A DNA stretch of 64,000 nt from Neiella litorisoli (GTDB lineage: Bacteria > Pseudomonadota > Gammaproteobacteria > Enterobacterales > Neiellaceae). The stretch spans positions 1 through 64,000 of the forward strand of contig NZ_JACXAF010000007.1 of assembly GCF_014773395.1 (NCBI RefSeq). The letters are read 5' to 3'. How positions within the stretch are numbered: the first letter of the stretch is position 1; every line of letters begins with the position of its first letter. The position numbers were made by a program, and so were the translations under genes. Below are positions 10,595 to 19,412 of this stretch, piece after piece. The notes beneath the pieces were generated by a model, which was not told where the DNA came from, made no database searches, and saw only the letters and a list, made by a program, of their open reading frames with translations.

Positions 10595-10783
10595 TTATCG
10601 TCGATCATCTGCCGGAAAGACAAAGTGCTGGAGCAGAAACTCTTGCTCCAATGGCGATAAATCAAAACGCAGACTGGCTTCTTCGACAGCTTGTCGATCG
10701 TGGCAGTGAAAGTTGGACATCCAGCGGATGGCTCGGCGCAGTGATTCGCCATGGAGAATCAAACCGGGGTGTTGGCTGAGCAT
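10595..10783 (-). CDS. Small protein of unknown function, 62 residues
   Basis: I do not recognise the family. The ATG at 10783 is preceded by a perfect GGAGGT ribosome site with 7-nt spacing, one of the best in the window, and the gene ends right at a terminator. Both facts argue for a translated gene. The product (start MLSQHPGLILHGESLRRAIRW, with end FVFPADDRR) has no signal peptide or membrane segment, is rich in Leu, Arg, His and Glu, and looks like a short helical cytosolic protein. It lies downstream of cca on the same strand, 57 nt after its stop. Confidence 0.7.
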   Translation of the reverse strand: MLSQHPGLILHGESLRRAIRWMSNFHCHDRQAVEEASLRFDLSPLEQEFLLQHFVFPADDRR

Positions 10784-10840
10784 AATCATCACCTCCACCT
10801 ATCAGTTTAATTCACCGTCAGGTCAGCGTTGAGGTGGCCG

Positions 10841-12064
10841 TCAAAGTTCTTGCTTTATTTGGCGGACAGCGCCAACGCGGCGTTTTTCAAGCTCTGTTCG
10901 AATGGCTGGGCCTTGAATGCCTGCGGCGATAATTTCCTGCACATTAACGGCATTAGCAGCTTGATAGCAGCGGCGTAGGTAATCACCTTGGGGGTACGGT
11001 AGCTGTTCAAAGTTAAGTCGGCCGCGATGATCCGCTTCGCAGGCCTGTAAAAATTCATCAAAGCGTTGTGGTTTGCGCCAGGCATCGAGCTGATTGAGCA
11101 TTTTCACTATGGTATCGGGGCGCAGCTCCGCCGCGCGATGAACCTTGCCATGCAGCTCTCCGACCAATAGTGCCAACTCCCGATGATCGTTGGGTAGCTT
11201 GAAGCGGTCACAAATATCATTGATCAACGGCAGCCCCAACAACTCATGACCATGATGTGACGGCCAGTGCTCCGATGGCGTCAATGCTTTACCTAAATCA
11301 TGAAGCAGAGCAGCAAAACGTATGGTGCTGCTGTCGGTTAGTTTGGCGGCTTGCTCCAACACCATCATGGTATGGACGCCAGTATCAATTTCCGGATGCC
11401 AGCGCACCGGATTGGGCACGCCATAGAGCGCTTCGAGCTCGGGAAATAGCACCTGCAAAGCGCCGCATTGACGCAACACCTGAAAATAAACTTGCGGGTT
11501 GGGCCCGACTAAGCTGCGTTGGGTTTCTTTCCAAACGCGCTCCGCGGTCAGGTGACTAAGCTCGCCACTTGCCGCCAGCTCGGTCATCAGGGCCTGGGTT
11601 TCAGGAGCTACTGTAAAGCCTAACTCATGATAACGAGCGGCAAAGCGAGCCACGCGCAACACCCGCAACGGATCTTCGACAAAGGCATCGGAGACATGGC
11701 GCAGCACGCGGTTATTGATATCTGCTTGGCCATTGAAAGGATCGACCAGGGTGCCATCCTCCGCTTGGGCAATGGCATTGATGGTTAAATCGCGACGCAG
11801 TAAATCTTGCTCCAGAGTGACATCGGGGCTGGCGTGCACCGTAAAGCCAGTGTAGCCGTGGCCGGCTTTACGTTCGGTGCGAGCGAGGGCGTATTCTTCT
11901 TTGCTTTGAGGATGCAAAAACACGGGGAAGTCTTTACCAACTTGGTTATAGCCTTGTGCCAGTAGTTGCTCGGGCATCGCACCGACGACCACCCAGTCCC
12001 GTTCGTGGAAGGGATAATTAAGTAACTGATCTCGAACTGCGCCACCTACCAAATAGATCTGCAT
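10841..12064 (-). CDS. cca: Multifunctional CCA tRNA nucleotidyltransferase
   Basis: Cca adds or repairs the 3' CCA end of tRNAs without a template. The 407-residue product has the class II nucleotidyltransferase head: [12 protein letters not shown] at the N-terminus, the [10 protein letters not shown] motif, DPFNGQADI, and [19 protein letters not shown]-terminal HD-type phosphohydrolase domain ([15 protein letters not shown], then SHHGHELLG) is present, as in the gammaproteobacterial multifunctional form. It lies near uppP and ygiM in many gammaproteobacteria. Confidence 0.97.
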   Translation of the reverse strand: MQIYLVGGAVRDQLLNYPFHERDWVVVGAMPEQLLAQGYNQVGKDFPVFLHPQSKEEYALARTERKAGHGYTGFTVHASPDVTLEQDLLRRDLTINAIAQAEDGTLVDPFNGQADINNRVLRHVSDAFVEDPLRVLRVARFAARYHELGFTVAPETQALMTELAASGELSHLTAERVWKETQRSLVGPNPQVYFQVLRQCGALQVLFPELEALYGVPNPVRWHPEIDTGVHTMMVLEQAAKLTDSSTIRFAALLHDLGKALTPSEHWPSHHGHELLGLPLINDICDRFKLPNDHRELALLVGELHGKVHRAAELRPDTIVKMLNQLDAWRKPQRFDEFLQACEADHRGRLNFEQLPYPQGDYLRRCYQAANAVNVQEIIAAGIQGPAIRTELEKRRVGAVRQIKQEL

Positions 12065-12251
12065 CGTACCTTGTTTGTTTCATCTGCCCTGTAAAAATGA
12101 TGGCACAGCCTACCACTGCAGGTAAACAAACACATGGTGATCGCTGGCAGAGAGGTTATTGTGCTCTATCCTCGGACACCAGCGCATCGACTCTTTGACA
12201 AGCTTCGGCACAGGCGATACCTTGACGCCATCGCACGGACAAAAAGCCATT

Positions 12252-13796
12252 ATGTATACCGAATTTTTTGGTCTGTCTGAGGTTCCGTTTTCTATCGCCC
12301 CAGATCCAGCCTACCTGTTTTTAAGCGATCGCCATCGCGAGGCGCTTGCTCACCTGACCTTCGGATTTAACGATACCGGTGGATTTGTACTGCTGACTGG
12401 CGAAGTGGGAACCGGCAAAACAACCGTTTGCCGCTGTTTGCTCGAGCAATTACCGGAAAACACCCGCACGGCGTTTATTCTTAATCCAGCACTGGATGCG
12501 CAAGAGCTGCTCGCGGCGATCTGCGATGAACTGCATCTGCCTTATGATGCTCATCAAGACACCATTAAGGTGCTGTTTGACCGGCTTCGCGACCATTTGT
12601 TGGAACGCCATGAGGCCGGCGAAAACACCGTGCTTATCATTGACGAAGCACAGCATTTGCGGCCCGAAGTATTGGAGCAGCTGCGCTTGCTGACCAATCT
12701 TGAAACCAATAAGAAAAAGCTGCTTAAGGTGATTCTGATTGGTCAGCCGGAATTGCAGGAATTGCTGCGTCAGCGCGAACTCCGTCAGCTCGCGCAGCGC
12801 ATCACGGCTCGCTATCATTTATTGCCATTAACCCGTGATGAAGTCATTCAGTACGTTCAGCACCGCTTAAAAGTGGCGGGCTGTCAGCGTCCGGTATTTA
12901 CCCGCAGTGCATTGAACAAACTGCATAAATTGTCCGGTGGCGTGCCGCGACTGATCAACTTGCTGTGCGACCGCTCAATGTTGGCGGCATATGCTGCACA
13001 GCAATGGCAGGTCGATGGCAAGCTGCTCAAAGCGGCATCGCGCGAAGTGCAGGGCTTGGTTGAAGATACCAGCCAGAGTAATTCGTGGTTGTGGCAGGGC
13101 ATTTCCGGTTTAGCCGCCTGCGTTGCAGCTGTTATCTTGATTTGGCAACTTTGGCCAATGCCGAAGCCTGAGCCGGTGGTTGCTGAAGCTCTGCCTGAAT
13201 CCGATTGGCTAGCCGTGGCTCAGCAGAGTCGAAATTTACCCGACGGCTTTCGAGAATTAGCGGCCATTTGGGGAGTGAATGAATCGCGCTCCGATTGTCA
13301 GAGTTTAAGGCGCTACGGTTTGCAATGCCTATGGAGTCAACAGCCGATTAACCGTTTGGCGGTGCTTGATCATCCCGCGCTGCTGAAATTGCAAGATGAG
13401 CAAGGCATGCAGTTTTATGCGGTGTTGACCCATGTCCAAGGTGATAAGGTGAAGCTTCACATGGCTGGGCAGCAGTTAGAAACCAACATGGATTGGCTAT
13501 TGAGTCATTATCAGGGCTCGTCGGTGTTGGTATGGCAGCCACCGCAGGGCTATCAGGGCAACATAGGGACCAATGCCTCTGCATCGCAAATTCAGTGGCT
13601 TGAAACGCAGTTGAGCTTTTTGCAGGGCCAGCCCCCTCGCGTATTGAAGCGCTATGATGCCCAGCTTGCCGAACGCATTCGCTGGTTTCAGCTGAGCCAA
13701 AATCTGGAGCCGGATGGTATTGCAGGCGATCAAACCTTGATCCAGTTGAATGCTCAGATGGGCGATGTTCCGCTGCAGTTATCGCAGGAGTTGTAA
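12252..13796 (+). CDS. gspA: General secretion pathway ATPase GspA (ExeA-like)
   Basis: The 514-residue product is an ExeA/GspA AAA ATPase, which with GspB helps insert the type II secretion secretin through peptidoglycan. Start MYTEFFGLSEVPFS is the family N-terminus and is preferred over an in-frame GTG at 12159. Walker A is LLTGEVGTGKTTVCR (about residues 48-62), Walker B VLIIDEAQHL; one transmembrane segment lies near residues 280-300, then a C39-like region and a C-terminal peptidoglycan-binding domain (IQWLETQLSF to the end). gspB follows without a gap. The rest of the type II machinery is not in this window. Confidence 0.93.
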   Translation: MYTEFFGLSEVPFSIAPDPAYLFLSDRHREALAHLTFGFNDTGGFVLLTGEVGTGKTTVCRCLLEQLPENTRTAFILNPALDAQELLAAICDELHLPYDAHQDTIKVLFDRLRDHLLERHEAGENTVLIIDEAQHLRPEVLEQLRLLTNLETNKKKLLKVILIGQPELQELLRQRELRQLAQRITARYHLLPLTRDEVIQYVQHRLKVAGCQRPVFTRSALNKLHKLSGGVPRLINLLCDRSMLAAYAAQQWQVDGKLLKAASREVQGLVEDTSQSNSWLWQGISGLAACVAAVILIWQLWPMPKPEPVVAEALPESDWLAVAQQSRNLPDGFRELAAIWGVNESRSDCQSLRRYGLQCLWSQQPINRLAVLDHPALLKLQDEQGMQFYAVLTHVQGDKVKLHMAGQQLETNMDWLLSHYQGSSVLVWQPPQGYQGNIGTNASASQIQWLETQLSFLQGQPPRVLKRYDAQLAERIRWFQLSQNLEPDGIAGDQTLIQLNAQMGDVPLQLSQEL

Positions 13797-14552
13797 ATGT
13801 CATACATTCTTGATGCGCTCAAGCGTAACGCCAGCGATGCCGAAGTGGGGGATGTGCCGAGTCTCCATACGCAAGCAGGGGTTGATAAACCAGCCAAGCG
13901 AAGCCGTTGGTTACAGCCTGCATTGGCGGTTGTTTTGGTGCTTGCTACAGCGATACTCAGTTACTGGTTACAACCTTGGAATCGTCAGCCAGCTGCAGCA
14001 GAAGTGATTATTGCTGATGCGCCAGAACCAGAGATTAAGGTGCTAGGAACGGTTGATTACAGCCGCTTTAAACCGCGCTCGCCTGTGGTGCTGACACCTG
14101 AGCCAGAATCAGATCCGGTGGCCCAACCGTTACCCCAGCAGCCGATCAATGCCGGAATTGCCAATGGTGAGCAAGAAGCATTAGTCGAAGCGCCTCCGGC
14201 GACTAACGATGATCAGCGCCTCGGTGGTGATGAGCTGGCAGCGTTATTCCGCAAGGCGGTGCAGGAAACCGAGCAGGTGGCTCCACAACAGCAGAATGCG
14301 GCAGCAACAGCTGAGGTAGAGCCTCTAACCCGCAAGTCGCAGGCATTTCAGAATCAAGTCCCCACTATGGAATTTAGCGCTCATTCGTATTCATCGGATC
14401 CGTCAAAGCGGATGGTGAAAGTGAATGGTAGCGAGATCCAAGAAGGCGATTGGATCAATGACTCGGTCCAAATCGTTGCTATTTTGCCAAATAAAGTGGT
14501 GATGGAAATGCAAGGGCAGCGCTTCAGCTTGCCTGCGCTGAGTGATTGGTAG
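13797..14552 (+). CDS. gspB: General secretion pathway protein GspB (ExeB-like)
   Basis: The 251-residue inner-membrane protein starts directly after the gspA stop codon. It has the family N-terminus MSYILDALKR, one transmembrane helix at about residues 41-60, a long Pro/Gln/Glu-rich periplasmic linker, and a conserved C-terminal GspB domain (about 190-251) with MVKVNGSEIQEGDWI and VVMEMQGQRFSLPAL. The GspA-GspB complex links the cell wall to secretin assembly. Secreted agarases commonly use this pathway, but a link to the agarase here is inference. Confidence 0.92.
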   Translation: MSYILDALKRNASDAEVGDVPSLHTQAGVDKPAKRSRWLQPALAVVLVLATAILSYWLQPWNRQPAAAEVIIADAPEPEIKVLGTVDYSRFKPRSPVVLTPEPESDPVAQPLPQQPINAGIANGEQEALVEAPPATNDDQRLGGDELAALFRKAVQETEQVAPQQQNAAATAEVEPLTRKSQAFQNQVPTMEFSAHSYSSDPSKRMVKVNGSEIQEGDWINDSVQIVAILPNKVVMEMQGQRFSLPALSDW

Positions 14553-14562
14553 TGGCTGATTT

Positions 14563-14687
14563 GCAAGCGGGAAGCAATTTGCTCTCACTCAGACACGCCG
14601 AGAAATCGTCCCTGATGGCTCTGCCGCAGCGTCCCTGATGCGGCAGGTCTTCGTCAGAGTAAATCACTTCCCACTTGCTAAGTCTGG
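14563..14687. repeat. 125-bp palindrome-ended repeat, copy 1 of 4
   Basis: First of four equal-length copies in the gap between gspB and putA. It is the most divergent copy in the centre (CAGCGTCCCTGATGCGG instead of CAGCTTCCTTGCTGCGG). The ends are imperfect inverted repeats of about 23 bp beginning GCAAGCGGGAAGCAATTT. It starts 11 bp after the gspB stop. Confidence 0.9.
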
Positions 14688-14746
14688 GTGCGTGATGCAA
14701 CTCAGCCTGCTAGGGCATGGCCGTGATTAACAACTGAGCAGTGCCT

Positions 14747-14768
14747 CAAAAAGCAGGGATGCTTTTTG
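14747..14768. terminator. Terminator-like hairpin between repeat copies 1 and 2
   Basis: A perfect 9-bp stem (CAAAAAGCA at 14747-14755, complement at 14760-14768) with a 4-nt loop and A/T flanks could end transcripts from gspB or from putA. It lies about 195 nt past gspB, in the 161-bp spacer that separates repeat copies 1 and 2. The stem is A/T rich, so strength is uncertain. Confidence 0.45.
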
Positions 14769-14848
14769 TGGAGCGCTCCAAGGATGGACTTGAGCGTCAC
14801 TGCGTGTTGTTCATTACGGCCTTGCCCGTTGCTCTCTAGGCGTGAACC

Positions 14849-14973
14849 GCAAGCAGGAAGCAATTTACTCTCACTCAGACACGCTGAGAAATCGTCCCTG
14901 ATGGCTCTGCCGCAGCTTCCTTGCTGCGGAAGGTCTTCGTCAGAGCAAATCACTTCCAACTTGCTAAGTCTGG
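14849..14973. repeat. 125-bp palindrome-ended repeat, copy 2 of 4
   Basis: Begins GCAAGCAGGAAGCAATTTAC and ends CTTGCTAAGTCTGG. The inner part has a perfect CCGCAGC/GCTGCGG hairpin. The 50-bp spacer after it (TGGGGTTGTTGTTCATTACG and so on) shares segments with the end of the preceding spacer. Confidence 0.92.
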
Positions 14974-15023
14974 TGGGGTTGTTGTTCATTACGGCCTTGC
15001 CTGATGCTCGGCTGAAGTGAGCC

Positions 15024-15148
15024 GCAAGCAGGAAGCAATTTACTCTCACTCAGACACGCCGAGAAATCGTCCCTGATGGCTCTGCCGCAGCTTCCTTGCT
15101 GCGGAAGGTCTTCGTCAGAGTAAATCACTGCCTACTTGCTAAGTCTGG
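15024..15148. repeat. 125-bp palindrome-ended repeat, copy 3 of 4
   Basis: Nearly identical to copy 2, differing at a handful of positions. It has the same CCGCAGC TTCCTT GCTGCGG central hairpin and the same inverted ends (TTTACTCT near the left, AGAGTAAA near the right). A 28-bp spacer separates it from copy 4. Confidence 0.92.
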
Positions 15149-15176
15149 TGGGGTTGTTGCTCTCTAGGCGTGAACC

Positions 15177-15301
15177 GCAAGCAGGAAGCAATTTGCTCTC
15201 ACTCAGACACGCCGAGAAATCATCCCTGATGGCTCTACCGCAGCATCCCTGCTGCGGAAGGTCTTCGTCAGAGTAAATCATTTCCCACTTGCTAAGTCTG
15301 G
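15177..15301. repeat. 125-bp palindrome-ended repeat, copy 4 of 4
   Basis: Last copy, 53 bp before the putA stop codon. It keeps the inverted ends and central hairpin (CCGCAGCATCCCTGCTGCGG). The sequence just after it (CAGCCTGCTACGGCCTTGCC) resembles that after copy 1 (CAGCCTGCTAGGGCATGGCC), so the duplicated unit was larger than 125 bp. Confidence 0.9.
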
Positions 15302-15354
15302 GAGCGCGATGCGATTCAGCCTGCTACGGCCTTGCCTGATACTCACCGAGAGAC

Positions 15355-18300
15355 TTAACCGTCACCAAGGCTCAGCAAATTAGCGTTGCCGCCAATAGCC
15401 GTGAGGTTATTGGTTACCGTCCGCTCGGTGACAAAGCGTTGCAAATAGTGCGGTCCTCCAGCTTTCGGGCCCGTACCAGACAAGCCTTGGCCACCGAATG
15501 GTTGGACGCCTACCATGGCCCCGATCTGGTTGCGATTGATATAGACATTCCCCACTCGGACGCGGCGCGCGATGGATTGCGCTAAGCCTTCGTTACGTGT
15601 GTGAATCCCCAGCGTTAAGCCAAAACCAGTGTTGTTAATTGCATCAATCACTTGCGCTAAATTCTTAGCTTTGTAGCGAATCAGGTGCAAAATCGGGCCG
15701 AACTTTTCTTCCTCAAGCTGGCTGATATCACTGATCTCAATCAGGCTTGGCGCAACAAAATATCCATCTATTTGCGCTGGCAACGGGGTTTGATAAAGCA
15801 ATTTGCCTTGCTGGCTGATTTGATCAATGTGGCTCAGTAGCTTTTGCTGCGCGCTCGCATCAATCACCGGGCCTAAATCACTGGCGTAATTGCCCGGATA
15901 ACCAACTCGAAGTTCAGCCATTGCGCCTTGCAGCAGATCAATCACCCGATCGGCAATGTCATCCTGAACATACAGAACGCGCAATGCCGAACAGCGTTGG
16001 CCGGCACTGGCAAATGCCGAATGAACAGCATCTTTGACCACTTGCTCTGGCAGCGCAGTGCTATCAACAATCATTGCATTTTGACCACCAGTTTCGGCGA
16101 TCAGCGGCACAATTGCGCCATCGCGCTGAGCCAACGACAAATTGATGCGCTTGGCTGTTTCAGTGGAGCCGGTAAAGCAAACGCCCGCCACACGCTCATC
16201 ATCGCTTAACGCCTGACCAACCACGGCGCCAGAGCCGGGCAGCAGTTGGATGGCATAAGCAGGAATGCCAGCTTCGAGCATTAATTCAACTGTACGCCCA
16301 GCAATCAAACTGGTTTGTTCGGCTGGCTTCGCCACCACGGTATTACCGGTGACAAGGGCCGCGGCTACTTGACCGAGGAAAATTGCCAATGGGAAGTTCC
16401 ATGGACTAATGCAGGCAAACACCCCGCGACCTTCAACGGACAGTATGTTCGACTCGCCGGTTGGCCCAGGCATCAGTTGCGGATCGGCGCAAAGTTGTCG
16501 CCCTTGTTGGGCATAGTAGCGACAGAAATCAACCGCTTCGCGCACTTCATCAATGCTGTCTTGCAAGGTTTTGCCTGCTTCGCGAACGCACAACGCGATC
16601 AACTCACTGCTGTGTTGCTCCAACAAATCAGCCAGTTGCTCAAGTGCTACAGCTCGCCTTTCAACCGAGGTTTTTTGCCATTGAGCGAAGCCGCTATGAG
16701 CGGCGGCAATGGCTTGCTCGGCTGTTGTTGCCGAGGCGTCGGATACTTGCCCGACAACTTGACCATGCTGAGCAGGGCATGACACTTGGCGCGGCTCACC
16801 ATCTTGCTGTGGCTGGCCATTGATGATGGGGCCAGCTTGCCATTGGTGATCCTGCCATTTTTCCAATTCAGCATGAAAGGGTTGGCGCTGGGCTGAAATA
16901 TGCAGATTAACGCCTGCCGAGTTGCGCCTGTCGCTGAACAAATCTGGCGGCATGACAATTTGCTCATTGGCCAGCGAAGCTTTTTGTTTCAGCAGCAGTA
17001 CTGGGTGTGCGGCAAGTTGCTCGGGAGCTACTTTCGGATCGAGCAGTTTGTGAACGAAAGAGGTATTGGCACCATTCTCCAGCAAGCGCCGAACCAAGTA
17101 AGGCAACAGGTCTTTATGGTCGCCAACTGGAGCATAAATGCGGCAGCGGACATTGGCATGCTGCTGTTTCACTAGTGCATAAAGATCGTCACCCATACCG
17201 TGCAGGCGCTGGAATTCGAATTCTCGCTGGCCAGCAAAATTCAAAATGGTCACCACACTATGGGCGTTGTGTGTGGCAAATTGCGGATAAATATTGCCCT
17301 TGGTTTGTTCAGACAAGGCATAGCGAGCACAGGCTAAGTAGGACACGTCCGTCGAAGCTTTGCGCGTAAACACGGGGTAATAAGACAAGCCAAGTTGCTG
17401 AGCGAGTTTGATTTCGGTGTCCCAATAAGCACCTTTGACTAGCCGCACTGGAATCTCATCGCCTTGTTCTTTGGCTAGCGCGTTAAGCCATTGCAATACC
17501 GGCAAGGCCACCTTGGAGTAGGTTTGCACCACCATGCCAAATTGACCCCAACCTTGGGTTTCTGGATGGCGATACAGTGATTCAAACAGTTGCAGGGCAA
17601 GCTCCTGACGATCGGCTTCTTCAGCGTCAATGGTGATGCCAACATCAAGCTGCCGGCCTTTGCGAATCAAGCTGAGCACAGCATCGCGCATTTCCACCAG
17701 AACCCGCTCAGATTGGGCTTCTTCGTAACGAGGATGCAATGCCGAGAGCTTGATGGATATTGATGCAGAGCGGGCATCGCCGGTGCCGCGGTTTTCCGCG
17801 ACCTGTTCAATGGCAAGTGAATAGGCGTTATGGTATCTGGCGGCATCGTGAGAAGTGAGCGCTGACTCGCCTAGCATGTCGAACGAATGCCAATAGCCGT
17901 TTTTGCGATCTGCGGCGGCGGCTTTCAGGGCCGACTTAATGGTGGTGCCAAGGACAAACTGTTTGCCCATGATCTTCATCGCGGCATACATGGCTTTGCG
18001 AACAATTGGCTCGCCAAGTTTAGAGACTATTTTACCAACCAATTTTTCCGGCTCGGCATCGAGCCCTTCTGGGGTGCTAATCACTTTACCGGTCAGCATT
18101 AAGCCCCAAGTTGAGGCATTGACGAACAGGCTATCGCTGGCTTTGAGGTGTTGTGACCAGTTCGCGGTGGATAATTTATCGCGGATCAGGGCATCGGCAG
18201 TATCAGGATCAGGGATCCGCAGGAGCGCTTCGGCTAAACACATCAACACAATGCCTTCATGGGTTTCGAGGCTGTATTGTTGCAAGAAGGCATCGAGACC

Positions 18301-18528
18301 ATCGCCTTGATTGTGCTGCCGAACTTGTTCAATCAGTTGGCTGGCTTGGCGACTGTGTTGCTGAGCTAACTGCTCATCGTCGGGCAATAGCGCCAATAGT
18401 TGTTCAACAACGGCATTCTCATCTTTTAAGAAGAATGAGCTGATATGAGATTGAATACTGGAAGCTGATGCATCAGCAGGAAAGAGCAGGGCATTCGCGT
18501 CGGGCGAAATGGATGCGTCCTGAAACAT
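15355..18528 (-). CDS. putA: Bifunctional proline dehydrogenase / P5C dehydrogenase PutA
   Basis: PutA oxidises proline to glutamate using an FAD-dependent proline dehydrogenase (about residues 100-480) and an NAD-dependent aldehyde dehydrogenase (about 550-1040). Motifs: LVKGAYWDTEIKLAQ and RLHGMGDDLY in the first domain; FACISPWNFPLAIFLGQ, AETGGQNAMIVDS and the catalytic Cys846 in SAGQRCSALR in the second. At 1057 residues it lacks both the N-terminal ribbon-helix-helix DNA-binding domain of E. coli PutA (about 1320 residues) and the long C-terminal extension, so it is a catalytic-only form and cannot repress its own gene in the E. coli way. It converges with gspB across the repeat array. 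Confidence 0.96.
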   Translation of the reverse strand: MFQDASISPDANALLFPADASASSIQSHISSFFLKDENAVVEQLLALLPDDEQLAQQHSRQASQLIEQVRQHNQGDGLDAFLQQYSLETHEGIVLMCLAEALLRIPDPDTADALIRDKLSTANWSQHLKASDSLFVNASTWGLMLTGKVISTPEGLDAEPEKLVGKIVSKLGEPIVRKAMYAAMKIMGKQFVLGTTIKSALKAAAADRKNGYWHSFDMLGESALTSHDAARYHNAYSLAIEQVAENRGTGDARSASISIKLSALHPRYEEAQSERVLVEMRDAVLSLIRKGRQLDVGITIDAEEADRQELALQLFESLYRHPETQGWGQFGMVVQTYSKVALPVLQWLNALAKEQGDEIPVRLVKGAYWDTEIKLAQQLGLSYYPVFTRKASTDVSYLACARYALSEQTKGNIYPQFATHNAHSVVTILNFAGQREFEFQRLHGMGDDLYALVKQQHANVRCRIYAPVGDHKDLLPYLVRRLLENGANTSFVHKLLDPKVAPEQLAAHPVLLLKQKASLANEQIVMPPDLFSDRRNSAGVNLHISAQRQPFHAELEKWQDHQWQAGPIINGQPQQDGEPRQVSCPAQHGQVVGQVSDASATTAEQAIAAAHSGFAQWQKTSVERRAVALEQLADLLEQHSSELIALCVREAGKTLQDSIDEVREAVDFCRYYAQQGRQLCADPQLMPGPTGESNILSVEGRGVFACISPWNFPLAIFLGQVAAALVTGNTVVAKPAEQTSLIAGRTVELMLEAGIPAYAIQLLPGSGAVVGQALSDDERVAGVCFTGSTETAKRINLSLAQRDGAIVPLIAETGGQNAMIVDSTALPEQVVKDAVHSAFASAGQRCSALRVLYVQDDIADRVIDLLQGAMAELRVGYPGNYASDLGPVIDASAQQKLLSHIDQISQQGKLLYQTPLPAQIDGYFVAPSLIEISDISQLEEEKFGPILHLIRYKAKNLAQVIDAINNTGFGLTLGIHTRNEGLAQSIARRVRVGNVYINRNQIGAMVGVQPFGGQGLSGTGPKAGGPHYLQRFVTERTVTNNLTAIGGNANLLSLGDG

Positions 18529-18605
18529 AGCAAGACCTCAATTGGTGTCGGTAGTTTGGTTTGTTCTATTTCATTGTTGAGTTGTTTGTGGTCCGACAGG
18601 GACAA

Positions 18606-18631
18606 CAAAGGAGTGTAAAAACACTCCTTTG
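18606..18631. other. Perfect inverted repeat upstream of putA
   Basis: An 11-bp perfect stem (CAAAGGAGTGT at 18606-18616 and complement at 18621-18631) with an AAAA loop lies 78 nt upstream of the putA start and 51 nt after the ygiM stop. It could end ygiM transcription (though the T run after it is poor) or act in the putA leader. Role unknown. Confidence 0.5.
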
Positions 18632-18681
18632 CAACTCTTTATTATGACGTCAGAACGACCGACTGAGGCTTGCTTGAGCCG

Positions 18682-19281
18682 CTACATCCAGTTGTCCTGA
18701 CGTTTCTTTCGGCGCGGCAAGAAAGAAAGGATAACCCCCAATAACAAGCCGCCGCCGGCAACCAGGGCACCGTTAATCATCCACTGCATCTCAATTTCAT
18801 CGGTGTAGCTATTGAGTTGTTGTTGCAGCACATCGCGTTGTTTGTTGGCTTCCAATACGGCTTGTTGCTGTTGCTCGAGCCGCTGCTCTAGATCGCCAAT
18901 CAAACTGCTCAGGCGAGCTATTTCGCCCTTGTCTGTGTTGATGTCGGTGCTGATAGAGATAAGCTTTTGATTAAGATCGTCAATGATCTGCTGCTTGGTT
19001 TGACCCTGCGCTAGAGTTGATACTTCAACCCAGCCTTCGCGCTCACGATCATCGCGAATTTTGGCAAACTTTCCATCATCACTGGTTTCCAGCAAGACTA
19101 CTGGGGTTGAGGCATTGACACTACCAAGGATTCGGAATTGTTTTCCCGGCCCTGTGTGCATAAAAGTGTACAAATCTTCGGTGATAAAGTAGCGATCTTG
19201 CTCCTCAGCATGGAGCATGAATGACGATGTGGTTAGAGCAAGCAACAGGCCGAAAACTGATGCGAAACAAAATGATCTCAT
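18682..19281 (-). CDS. ygiM: SH3-domain envelope protein, YgiM-like (TIGR04211 type)
   Basis: The 199-residue product has a signal peptide (MRSFCFASVFGLLLALTTSS), a bacterial SH3 domain (about residues 28-85, DLYTFMHTGPGKQFRILGSV), a coiled coil (about 90-165), one C-terminal transmembrane helix and a basic tail ending DNWM, which is the layout and ending of E. coli YgiM. A longer reading starts at 19380, but only the start at 19281 gives a proper signal sequence. Function is unknown; envelope-associated. In E. coli it neighbours cca. Confidence 0.87.
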   Translation of the reverse strand: MRSFCFASVFGLLLALTTSSFMLHAEEQDRYFITEDLYTFMHTGPGKQFRILGSVNASTPVVLLETSDDGKFAKIRDDREREGWVEVSTLAQGQTKQQIIDDLNQKLISISTDINTDKGEIARLSSLIGDLEQRLEQQQQAVLEANKQRDVLQQQLNSYTDEIEMQWMINGALVAGGGLLLGVILSFLPRRKKRQDNWM

Positions 19282-19353
19282 AAGATTTAAGACGTCAGCA
19301 GATGGGGCTAATGTTTGATGACTCCATGCTAGGAAGATGTGAGCAGAAAAACA

Positions 19354-19375
19354 AGAGGGAGCCGAAGCTCCCTCT
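19354..19375 (-). terminator. Terminator of the pit operon
   Basis: A perfect 9-bp stem (AGAGGGAGC at 19354-19362, complement 19367-19375) with a 4-nt loop reading TTCG on the minus strand (a very stable tetraloop), followed on that strand by TGTTTTTCT. It lies 38 nt after the phosphate transporter stop. Confidence 0.88.
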
Positions 19376-19412
19376 ATCATTTCAGTCGATTCTCATGAAG
19401 GTAATCACACCC

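Noticed and set aside
13348-13803. A 151-residue frame antisense to gspA
   Set aside because: Contained within gspA on the opposite strand and of low-complexity Pro/Thr/Ala composition; shadow frame.
14702-15049. A 115-residue reading frame across the repeat array
   Set aside because: It runs through two 125-bp repeats and their spacers, has no ribosome site, and its peptide mirrors the repeat; it is a by-product of the repeats.
14563-15301. CRISPR-like array
   Set aside because: The repeats are 125 bp with spacers of 161, 50 and 28 bp that share sequence, and there are no cas genes.
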